DNA from: Bombus terrestris
Taxonomy: Eukaryota; Arthropoda; Insecta; Hymenoptera; Apidae
DNA: 64,000 bases
Direction: 5' to 3'
Assembly: GCF_910591885.1 (NCBI RefSeq)
Contig: NC_063271.1
Coordinates: 1,667,001-1,731,000, forward strand
Positions 1 through 11,100 of this stretch are shown one piece after another (the first letter of the stretch is position 1; each line of letters opens with the position of its first letter). The notes under the pieces are model-generated. The model did not search any database. It was not told the origin of the DNA and was given only the letters and a program-made list of their open reading frames with translations. The position numbers and the translations under genes are program-made.

Positions 1-619
1 ATATTAAATCGCAAATAAATTATAATACAAAAATTTGTTGCGTGTGTCATTGTACCCTTTCAATTTCAAGCGTAATGGCAAACCATGGAATTAAACGATA
101 TAGCTTTTGAAATATAATCTTGTTTCAATTACAATGTCGCACATATTCGTTTAGCTCTTACGATTTGTTCAAAATAGTTATCCATCTTTCGCAGATCTAA
201 GGCTTTCGTACATCCTACTTATACAAAAAATCTAATGATTCCTTTAGAATTACCAAAGTTGTGGATTAGGTTTTTCTTGATTTTCTTGATACCAATGAAG
301 TAATATTTTCTGACATACTGTAAAAGCATAACATTTTATACTTTCTTTACGATTATACGATCTATCCTGTTCTATATTTTAGTTATAATTTCGTAAAGAC
401 TCAAACCTACAAATTTCATAGAACACTTTTGTCTTAATTTAAACCGGTGTGTGCCATTGACTAAATACAGGATAGACCTGAATCTGCTATCTATTGCTAT
501 ACCGTGTTAAGTCGATAATGTCGCATGTGATACGAAAATGGTAAGGGGGTCAAGCGACATCTAAAACGTGAGACACGAAAAAGCATTGCATGTTACATCT
601 ATTTTGTACCTCGTTTGCG

Positions 620-788
620 GCGCTATTTTAGTATTGGCGCGTTTTGAATCATTCTACCAATCGGATTCAATTCGGTGACCACCTTCAAAACAAAATAATA
701 TGGCTGGTATTACGCATAACGGAAAGTTAACCGGGATGCGTTAATAAAATTTGATAGCGATCAAAATCATTTGATCTTTCTTAGTGAC
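620..788 (+). promoter_or_regulatory. Probable Hen1 promoter and 5' UTR
   Basis: The stretch before the Hen1 start contains an inverted CCAAT box (ATTGG at about 633-637) and a direct one (ACCAATCGG at 656-664), about 25 bases apart. No clear TATA box is seen close to the start. The frame of exon 1 is closed upstream by TAA at 717-719. The rest of 1-619 is AT-rich and shows no coding exon that I can support on either strand. Transcription start is not visible from sequence alone. Confidence 0.35.
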
Positions 789-3700
789 ATGATTATTGTG
801 CTCTTCTATGTGATCTATTTCTTTGGCAAGTTTATATATCAAAATTATCGAAGCAAAAGACGAGAAACAATGGATACTGATACGGTTAACGCGGAGCCAG
901 AACTCAACATTACTGAAGAAGATCGTAGAATGATAGATCCTGAGGCACCTCAGAGTTTTGAAGAAAATATCAAATTTTTCCCGCCGGCGTACATCCAGAG
1001 ATATGCTGCTGTTGCCGATGTACTTAATAGTGACAGATATCGAGGAAAATTACGCAAGGTATTCCGCTTTCATATCTTCGCAATAACTTTACACGTGGAT
1101 TTTTCTTTATTGCTAGAAATATACTTATCAATTTTTCGCCCAATTTTACATATGATATAATACCATTTATTTCGTATTACATGTTTGATATTTGCAAACA
1201 TGGATTTAACAAATTTTTAACAGGTAATAAAATGACTAATCTCCTTCTTTGTTTAGATCGTTGACTTTGGATGTGCAGAACTTGGTTTTTTAACACACCT
1301 AAAAAATACAATTGGCATACAAGAAATATTATGCGTGGATATTAATAGATCGCTTTTAGAAGCTTATAAAAATAGAGGTGCTCCCTTAGTATCTGAATAT
1401 TTACATAGAAGAACCGCACCTTTTGTAATTGAGATAGACGAAGGTTGCATTACTCAAAATGACAATAAGCTAAAAAACACAGATGCTGTAATCTGCATAG
1501 AATTGTAGGTTGCTATATATCGTGATCGATTGTTTTTAATTTTACTTTTCAAACGATAAAAAACTCGTATAATATTATTTCATAGGATATAACGCATATT
1601 TTAACACTTTAGGATCGAGCATTTGTATCCAGATACTTTAATAAATTTACCTTACAATATTTTTGGGTATATCAGACCGTTATTGGTAGTGATAACAACT
1701 CCAAATGCAGATTTTAATGCATTATTCCCAAACTTTTCTGGGTTTAGACATCCTGATCATAAATTTGAATGGACCAGACAACAATTTCAAGATTGGTAAT
1801 GATTTTGATTTTTTGTTTAATTGTACATTTTTAAGTTATTTTTACTGTATATACAGGCTGGTCTATGAATCAGTCACCACACTTTTTGACCCTTACCCAA
1901 TGATCTGATAAGAAAATGTTTTGAATAAAAATTGATCAACCGACATCAACAAATTGATCAAATTGAACAACCGACTACAAAATAGGGTATACAAAATTTC
2001 CAAAAATGCTTTTTTCGACCAAAAGTCAAGATTACGTTATTTATGCTTTTGTAATGTGCATATAAAGAACATTTTTCTCTTTGAGACGTCCGATTTAATC
2101 GAAGTAAAATTATTTTTAACGGTAGCGCTCTTCTCGATTAACCATTGTTTCAATATTTAGTGTCATTTTAAGGTCATGGTATAGGAGGTCGTTACAAACT
2201 CGTATTAACGTCAACTACGACAGTACGAAATCAAAAATACGTGAGCATTCATTTAAAGAAGTCAAGGTGATCTTGACTTTTTCTGGAAAAAATAATTCTT
2301 TCGGAAATTTCTTGTATTGAAATTTGTAGCCAAATTAAAGGTGATTAATTTTTATTGAAGGTATTTTTTTATTAATTTGTTCAGTCTCTGAAATATCGTG
2401 GCGATCGATTCATCGGCGTATCAGCCCGTGCATAACAAATAATCATACATGTCATAAACATAATTTCTGTCAACAGGGCTGAAAATATTATTTTAAGATA
2501 CCCCAGTTATTTAGTAACATTTCATGGGATTTGTAAAGGCCCCGAAGGCTCAGAACATTTAGGATGTTGTACTCAAATGGCTGTTTTTCATCGCGTCTAT
2601 GAGAAGGAAGAAGTGTATAGCTCTGGAATTGAAAATTTATTTAAAGTTGTAGCTAGATACGAATACCCGTTTCAAATAGATAATCGCTCAGACGAAGAGA
2701 AGATCGTTGACGAAGCATCGTACTACATTAGACATTTATCGTATCAAGACGATATGGAAGAAGAAGTTCCATTAAAACTAATATTAAAAATGTTACGTAC
2801 ATTTCCAATTTCTATGGATGAATTGGAAACAATTTTAGGGGACGCTGGCTGGACAGTTGAAGAGCGTGAAGATGGTCCTGTTGTCTTAGTACCACCACCT
2901 TCTACGTATTCTGATACTACAGTAGATGGGCCTCTTTGGAGTAATGACATGTATGCTTCAGAGGAAGATGAATGGAACATGGAAACCGAATCGCCTATAA
3001 ATTACAGCAGGCAGGAAACGGACAATGAAGAGTGGAACCCAGAATCAAGTATCGTTATACCTGTTATGCCACAAAGTAATTCTATGATTGAAGACAATAC
3101 CTATCATGACGAAACGGATGTTTTATTCAGTGCTGAATTTGAAACGACAAGAAGTGCCGAAATTCCTGATAAATACAATGAAATTAACAACGAAGGAAAT
3201 ATAGATTCGATACTTGGCACAGATAATTTCAATAAATCATTCGACAATAATGATCCGTTGTACTTAAATGAATCAACAGAATTATCTGATTCTTCTGTAA
3301 CAAAAAAACTTAAAAGTTTGTATATAACATCGGACACACAAGATGATGCTATATCAGATACTGCGCAAAAACTTAATTGTACGTTAGATCTAGTTTACAT
3401 GTCGCTTTCACGGGCCTCTACTTCGCCTGAGCCATATCTTTTACACGCTGTTAAGATGGACCAACAATTAACAAACGATAGTATATGTAATCAAAGCATG
3501 AATGATCATTGGATGTTAAACAATTCGCTCCAACAGGAAAATATATCAATTAACACCATTGCAGATGTAAATGATGAAGAAAGCAAGAAATCGTCATTAA
3601 AATATGATCTTGATGGACATGATCACTTAAACGATATTTATTCAAATACATTATATAAAGAAGATAAAGATTCTGACATTGATACTAACACAGCAGCAAG

Positions 3701-5196
3701 TATGAACCCTATTGATCAAAATCAAATGCAAAGTATCCAACAGAGTAGTAATGTCTTGGAGCATAATTGTCATCTAAAAAATCAATTACAATCAGACAAT
3801 AGTATAGTTTCTGCTAATAATATTGTAATAGACAATCAACCACAGTTTACAAGTTCACCAAAAGTGGAAACTAGAGCAAGTAGCGTGGGTAAAAAACGAA
3901 GATCTCTTGATTACAAGGAGGAGGAGAATAATACTAATTCGTTAAATATATCACAGAAATCTCAGTTCACAAGCCGTAGTAGTAATAATGGTAGAAATGA
4001 GGTACTTTTACAAGGCAATATTGATACAGATATAACTGCTATGTCAGGCATTAAACCAAATACAATAGAAGAAAGGTATAGTAAACAAGATACTTCTATG
4101 TATCAGAATGATATGAAAGTAAAAAGTGGGAATGAGTTAATAAAGAACTTTGATCAAGATACACTTAATAGTAGCGATATAGCAACAATATGTCCTACAT
4201 TAGATGATGATAAACAAACAATAGAAGAATTGCCTGAAACGAATTCTTTAAGTGATAACAATGACACGAAAAATAATGAAACATTACAAAGGGAAATTAC
4301 AGATCCTTGCGCTACAGAAAAGTTAGTAAAGGAAGAAAATGAGCTTCCTGCAATAAATACCAATAACATACAATCAGTAAATTGTGATACGAAAATTCAA
4401 TTGACGAAAAATTCAATTGATGAAAAGACTGATCTAAAATCTGAATTACATAATGATCATGATTTAAGGAGCGTTGCTACCGAAATGTTTTGTAATGATG
4501 CCAAAGATACAAGAGATATTGAATCCACATCAGTATTAAAAAATGAGAAACAAGATGAATGTAACGTAGAGAATCGCGTATTGAAACCTTCTCCAGAAAC
4601 TGTGGAAACACCTTCAAATAGTTGGTCTCCGGAAGTAATAGATTCCGGATATCCAAACACCGTTTCCGCTCAGGATATGACACCGGAATACGCTCAATCA
4701 TGTATAGCGCAAGGTCATGTATCCGATTCTGAATCTCCAAGTATAGTAGAAGTTCTAAGACCCGAAATTCTCGATGAGATCGAAGTTGAAAACGGTGATC
4801 TTGCAAATAATAACAGAGATGATGAAGGTAATAATATGATTGCTGCAGAATTAAACGAGCTGGAAGACTTACAACCCTTCATTGAAGTACTGGAAAATGA
4901 TATTGAAAACGAGAATGATATTTATGGTATAGAGAATGACTTCCCTATATGGTTGCTAGGATTATTAAATATGGCCAACCCAATTGATGTGGACATAGAC
5001 ATGCAGAATAACGGGGAATTGATGTTTCCAAACAGAGCAGCAGGTAATTTTATCGGTATATATAAATTGTCAATGAAGATAATGATTCATTTTTATATAA
5101 ACAGGTGACAATCCAAGATACGTAAATGTGGAACGCGATGAAGGTTTTGATAATAGTTCTGAAGAGAATAGTGATTTAGAAAATAATGAAATGTAA
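789..5196 (+). CDS. Hen1: Hen1, small RNA 2'-O-methyltransferase
   Basis: This enzyme adds a 2'-O-methyl group to the 3' end of piRNAs and Ago2-bound siRNAs in animals. Exons are 789-1058, 1257-1504, 1613-1795, 2477-5043 and 5105-5196; phases fit and give 1119 residues. The SAM-binding motif DFGCAELGF starts near residue 93. The Mg-binding set ExxH...H of the family is present: E172, E175 and H176 in ELIEH, and H219 in GFRHPDHKFEW. The conserved core ends near residue 275 (QMAVFHR). After it come a region around residues 332-375 (LKLILKMLRTFP, GWTVEE) and then a long acidic Asn/Ser-rich tail of about 700 residues, unlike the short fly and vertebrate proteins. The start is ATG 789, which adds a hydrophobic N-terminus (IIVLFYVIYFFG); ATG 870 (residue 28) is an alternative that removes it. 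The 3' end is uncertain because the frame breaks at the minisatellite. Confidence 0.93.
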
Positions 5197-5337
5197 ATGA
5201 TGTCAATGAAAATGCGCTAATGAATAATGTCGAAGACGATAATGAAAATGCGTTAATGAATAATGTCGAAAACGATAATGAAAATGCGCTAATGAATAAT
5301 GTTGAAAACGATAATGAAAATGCGCTAATGAATAATG
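5196..5337 (+). repeat. 36-bp minisatellite at the Hen1 3' end
   Basis: Units with the core GCGYTAATGAATAATG start at 5214, 5250, 5286 and 5322, exactly 36 bases apart; the last is partial. Units differ by a few substitutions (GCGC/GCGT, GTC/GTT, GAC/AAC). In the frame starting at 5196 the whole array is open and repeats a 12-residue acidic Asn-rich motif (core ENALMNNVE). That frame is one base off the main Hen1 frame, which hits TAA at 5194-5196 just before the array. The units are directly adjacent with no unique spacers, so this is a tandem repeat. Confidence 0.9.
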
Positions 5338-5478
5338 AATAATGCTTCTAACCGAAATAGTGAAAATGAACAATGGGTTATAATTACAGGTAATACGCGA
5401 TATTGTTGAAATAATAATATAGATGATTTCACATATTACCCTACCGTATGTTTGCAAGGTCCCAAGATAAAAATTTAA
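5338..5478 (+). other. Possible original C-terminal exons of Hen1
   Basis: After the repeat, 5338-5389 is open in the main Hen1 frame (starting NNASNRNSENEQW) and ends at a good donor, ACAG followed by GTAATA at 5390. An acceptor at 5457-5458 (TTTGCAAG) joins it in phase to GTCCCAAG and a stop at 5476-5478. This pair looks like a real terminal intron and last exon. In this sequence they are cut off from the gene by TAA at 5194 and by the shifted repeat frame. Either the tail was lost recently, the assembly has base errors in the repeat, or the end is spliced differently: GTAAAT at 5193-5198 could itself be a donor. Confidence 0.45.
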
Positions 5479-7489
5479 AGGTAATTATTTTTGAACAGTA
5501 CATACATTTGTATACTCTGAACGTTCACTTATGTTCCTCTTTTTTTCTTTTAAGTGTAAATATATCTTAAAATATTGTAAAATTCATAAAAATCTTTCAA
5601 GGAGCTTGTTACGAAAGTTTCTTTTTCTTTCTTTTATATATATGTATAATATAAGAGATAAATTTTTTTTATTGTTTTTTTTTTCTTTTTTTATCGCATA
5701 GAAACATTCGTGATACACTGGTTTTTTCATTTAATCTATCGAGAAATCAATGTTCTTGTAAGTAAGCGTAACACAGTATTTCAGTATCAATACATCTGTA
5801 TGCGATTGTATACTAGTAATAACATTTGCTTGTTACTACTTGAAACATTAAGATGTCGAATTTAAAAAAGATATATATTTTCTTACGATTTTCAAGACTT
5901 CTCGTCATATTGTTTTTAAGTACGTAAATAAGATTTGTGATGCGCTATTTTATCTAGATATGCTTTATGAAAGTTTATCAATATGTTACATTTCTGTCTA
6001 CTCGCATTTATTTAATAAAATGCCTCGTTAATTTATAACAATGTTTCTTGATAATATATATGTTGAAATCTATCTAAGACTGAAATGGCATTTCTATTTT
6101 AAACAAATAAAACATATCACATATCCTCTAATAACTTTTCTCAATACATTATTATATTATTTAAGAACCAGTACTACTAGTTGATATTAATGGCATAAGA
6201 CACTTAAGAAATAGACAGATGATATCTTTCTTTATTTCAGTAAAAGTGGAATGACATTACAAGGTGTACAGTGATACATATGTAGTAACCTAAAATCTTT
6301 ACATGACTTGTTAGTAATTTATCTTTATATATATTGTTTTTTAGTATTTACAGAAAGTACATCTTTTGTTTCATACATCAGATGTAGGATTATTGTTAGC
6401 TATTGTACGAATTTCTAAAGTGATCATAATCTTCGCTTCGATCGTGTATATGATACGTAGTAAATGTTACGTTAACAATAATGCAGTTAAATTATCGTCA
6501 ACTGGGAAAGAAGCAAAACAAAAATAATCATTACCAATCTCTTCTATAAACTGTACGATGCAAGATAACGGCGCGATATTTAATTTAGTTCTTGGTATTC
6601 TAAATTGATAACTCACAGTACAAGGAGTACAAAATAAATTAATCAGTAATTCCATCAAATGAATGGCACTAATTAATACACACACATACACACATTCACA
6701 CAAAGCTAGATTTACACTCTAAAATATCTTTTCAAACATTCTTGAATATTTACTCGGTCTTATTGTTCACGTAACAGAAATGTTTATTACACATTTGGTT
6801 AAATTCTAACTTCAAGTAGTGCCTTGACATAATTTATGGCCTTAGATCTAATTTATGTAGATTCTGTCAAAGCAAAAGACAAATGATAATTAATATACGT
6901 TTAAGCATCGCACGCCCGTACATGTCATTTACTGATTGCGAATTAATGAAATTTTCAAAAAAAAAAAGGAGAAAATGAAAAAAAAAGAGAAAAAAAGGAG
7001 ATTAAGGTAAACGAAAAAAATATTTTGCATTGTAAAAGACTATAATATCTAGTCTTATATTAAGTTATTTTGTTCAGCTGCCAATGTACCTGCAAAATGT
7101 TGCAGTATTGTTTACGTGATTATTAATAGCATCAGCAGACAATAAATTGCATATAAAAATTAAACAATGTGAAATGTTTCTCTTTCATATAATTTACGTT
7201 ACTCGTTACGATCTAAAATTAGTTGTAAGACGCATACATCAATAAGTGTCATACATATTCTTTAATCAATAGCCCTAGACATACCGATTAAAATAAAAGT
7301 TTGATAAAAAAAAAAACGCACATGTATTTATAATTTTGGAATGTCATTATAATAAATCCGTACAAAAAATAAATGAAAATTGCAGAAATATTATCTTCTT
7401 TACATGATCCAATTTACTAAATGTGGAATCTCTGATTTCTGCAGTCTGTTACGTCTGTTAGTTGCCTGAGAGAGAGAGAGAGAGAAATC

Positions 7490-7528
<39 letters not shown>

Positions 7529-8142
7529 CTATTTATATACAGTAAAGTCTATAGTATTCCTATTTTCCACGTCTTAGACTAGTTTCATACAAAACGTAGT
7601 GAACTTATCGCTAACATCTATTGTAATCTTTTTTTGCATCTCCATATGTGCCCTATCACTTAATCAATTGCTTAATATAGGACTTCCAATTTCGTGAGAA
7701 GTTCCTTATTAATACATAAAAATCGGATTTCAAATAAAATTAATAATTCACAAACCAAGTTTAGGTAAAAATCAATATACTGAAACGATTAACAAATGTA
7801 AATAAGTAATATCAAGATTAATATCAGAGTTGCAGGATAAAGCTGACATCGCTAAAAGCACGCGATTAATAATGCACGCGAGGAACCTGACGTAAAATAT
7901 ACCGAGTGTATATTATAAACAGGTCAAGTAGAATACTACATGTAATCATGGACGTACATTGTGTATTCGAATTTATATTTCAAATAGGTCTTTTCTCGTA
8001 GTATACGAATTCTTCCAACATTTCGTCTGGTTAAACTTCGTTTGAATAGATGTGTATAATATATTATAATTAGGTTTATTTTTCTACTTCAAAATAGCGT
8101 CCCTCGTTATATTTATGCACTTTAACTCGAATACTTACTGAA
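5479..8142. other. Convergent 3' region of Hen1 and RabGAP1
   Basis: No coding exon is supported here. Possible polyadenylation signals for Hen1 are AATAAA at 6014-6019 and 6106-6111. For RabGAP1, TTTATT at 8075-8080 gives AATAAA on the minus strand about 60 bases after its stop codon. Several T- and A-rich tracts occur, for example 5660-5695 and 6958-7000. A short open frame at 6467-6703 on the minus strand has no recognisable features and was not called. Confidence 0.6.
7468..7528. repeat. GA/GATA microsatellite
   Basis: A run of GA dinucleotides (7468-7485), a GATA tetranucleotide block (about 7490-7505) and a second GA run (to 7528) follow each other. It lies in noncoding sequence 3' of RabGAP1. 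The compound structure suggests a length-variable locus. Confidence 0.95.
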
Positions 8143-11100
8143 TCACACAACTTCTTTAAGATTATCACGAGTCTCGCGATTACGGGAATGTATCAAATGA
8201 TGCATTTCACCTCCGGGTGCGCTATCTCGTCTAAGATCTTTCATTAATGACGGAGCTATTACTTCTCTTTTATTCGTCGCTTCTTTTATACTTGACAGTG
8301 TCTTACTGAGCCACGGCCAGCTGTTTCTCGCTGCTTGAAGTTCAGAAGCAGTCGCATGCAATTGATGTGTTAAATCCTATAAAGAAAATTAATCTTATAA
8401 ATGTAATTCTAGATAATATCGAGAATTATTAAATAACATGCTTATTTACCTGGTTTCTACATTCAGCTTCAACATGGGCTAGCTTTGTTTGAGCTAACTC
8501 CAATTCTAATTCTCGTACTCTCTCCTGTACTCTGTGCAACATAGGATCTATTCGGTTTTCTAAAGGGTGTGCAATATCTGCTAATATATTGGACGAATCC
8601 ATTATACAACTTTTACACTTTTCACATTTCGAAACCTTCGTCTAAAGGGTAAAATTATTTATAAATTGTCATACAAGAATTCCATGAGAATTAAATGTTT
8701 TTTACTACTTACTCGCAACTCACTAAGTGTTGTCTTTGCAGCATTATAGTCATCTTCCAAACGTTGACAAATCTAAAATAAATATTTCATCTATGATACA
8801 GTACAATAAATTCAATAGTTTCGTATGATAAATGTGATCATTTACATATACGTACCTGTTTGTATTCAGCAATAATAATATTGCTTCGTCTACTTTCCGC
8901 ATCTGCTCTTGCTACTTCTCGTTGTAGCATTTCCTTGACTTGAACCAATTCGGCTTCTAATCTCTGTTTTTCTTCCTCATTTCTCGCTACTGTGCCTCGT
9001 AACTGTTCTACTTCATTGCTATATTCATCCGCATTCTCTTGCGCTTCTACGCCATAAGAAAAAGTTACACGTTAGCGTTTGAAACAAGACCATATACGTA
9101 CATTTGTATGTTTCTGATATTTTATATAATAAATAGTTCTATAGTAGGATAAAAATATTACAGTATTTTTAATCGTGATTATATAAGAAGCTTACAAATA
9201 CAATCTTACTCTCTGTCAATGTCTTTATAGTATGGCTCATGATTCCGACAGTGAAACATTGGAAACGAATGACTTTAACGTAATTGGCCGACATACGATA
9301 TCTTGAAAAAGCAGATACCACCACATATATTATCTATGCAGAACATACCATGGCCAATTTTAAACTGCTGGCACAGCTGTTAAACTTATTAAATATGTTT
9401 GTTGCCTGCTATAGCTCATAAATATACAGATAATCCCTCTGATAGAATTTAACGCGTTCAAAGTATAAAAAATCGCAAACAAATACAAATTTAAAGCATT
9501 TGATGTAGTTTTAGGATGTCCTGTATATACTTGTTATTACTGTACCTAAATAAGATGATTTGTGCATAATAGTATATTTATCATTTTCGATAATGAATTT
9601 CAATATTTATCAAGCCTTGTAAGCCTTAACAACTTTGTATACAAATTCTTGCTAAAATTCCATTAGTATTACATGAGAGATACACTAACTTGCAAACAAT
9701 TTAATAATAATTTACCTAAAGTATAATTTATTTGATTCTGTAATGAGCAATTGGTAAAATAAAAGCTATAAGCTCTCATATAACAAATATAAAACATTGC
9801 ACAAAACAATTACGATTAAAACAAAAAATGAAACATTTTCATAAAGTGTGAGGAACAGGGTATACACAGGTAAATTGACAAAATTAAAAACGCTATTCTA
9901 AATGGACGATTTATTTCTAACAAGAAAAAATAAATAATTTTTTTTATAAAAATTGATATACAAGACAGTATACAAAGCAGTATGGCTAGATAAGCGCGAT
10001 AAAATGCTATTATAAACAACGCAAAATTATAAAAATTTACAAATATTACAACATAAATAATTCAACAAAAAAATGAGTATAATTTTTGAACAATGCTTTT
10101 TTATAACAGCTGATTTGCGCTAGATTAGTTTGTATGAAAGAATATCAACTTTAAGCATAAGAGAATCAATCAAAACAGAAAATGTATTGATCTTGCAAAG
10201 AGTATATTGCTATAACATAGTAGCTGTGATATTTCAGCCAGTCTATCGAATCTAAAAAAATTCTGTCCAAAATTTACAACGTTAATCTCTTATTACTATT
10301 TCCTCTTTGAGAAAGAAATTGAAGGGACCTCTTTGGAATTGACGTAAAATTGTCTCGCGGGAAATATACATGGCAATAAGAAAAAGATAAGGAAAGTATT
10401 TCATGATTTGTCAACTGGTTGAAATCTCATGTTTGTGCATAACTGTTACTGAACTAATATTTTGTCAACATATGTACACAGCTTGTGGTTAGCTTGTTAC
10501 GAAGATTGACAATACATTCGAAAAATTATACAAGATTAAATGGAATACCAAACAGAAATAAAAGAATCTGTTTATGAGTATAAGAAATATTTCTTCAAAA
10601 CAGCAAATTTCATTAAATTTTTACCAAATATTTACTACATAATTCTTGATATTCCAAACTATATTAGGTATTTTATTCCACAAGTTCGTATTATGCAATA
10701 AAATGTTTTCCAACAACGTAGATCACATTGTAAATATCAAATATTTTTTACAACTATTCACTGAAGTATCTTTACAAGACTATGTAGGTGGACATAATTT
10801 ATGCTTTGGTATATAAGCATGAAATTATGTCATGCAAATGTAAAATATATTTATTTCATAAAAAAAAAAACTAGATTGGGATTAGGTCATATTTTAAGTT
10901 GCTAATTTTCTTCGAAATTAGTACTAGATAAAACAGAGGTATATTATTTTGATTTTCATTCGTATTCTATGTATACTTTCATCGAAGTCAATAAAAAGAG
11001 TAGGTATCTAAATGTCGAAATACGTATTTACATTTCAATTTTAAAATATGGCAACAAAGACGAACGTGTAAAGCTTCAGCAAACAAAGTTAAATTTATGA

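Noticed and set aside
1705..2160. Two short plus-strand frames between Hen1 exons 3 and 4
   Set aside because: The first is partly Hen1 exon 3 in another frame; the second lies in intron 3 and is AT-rich without motifs.
5196..5337. Regular 36-bp repeats considered as a CRISPR-like array
   Set aside because: The units abut with no unique spacers and the context is a eukaryotic gene end.
5203..5457. Minus-strand frame with HYSLAHFHYR-type repeats
   Set aside because: It is the antisense shadow of the 36-bp minisatellite in Hen1.
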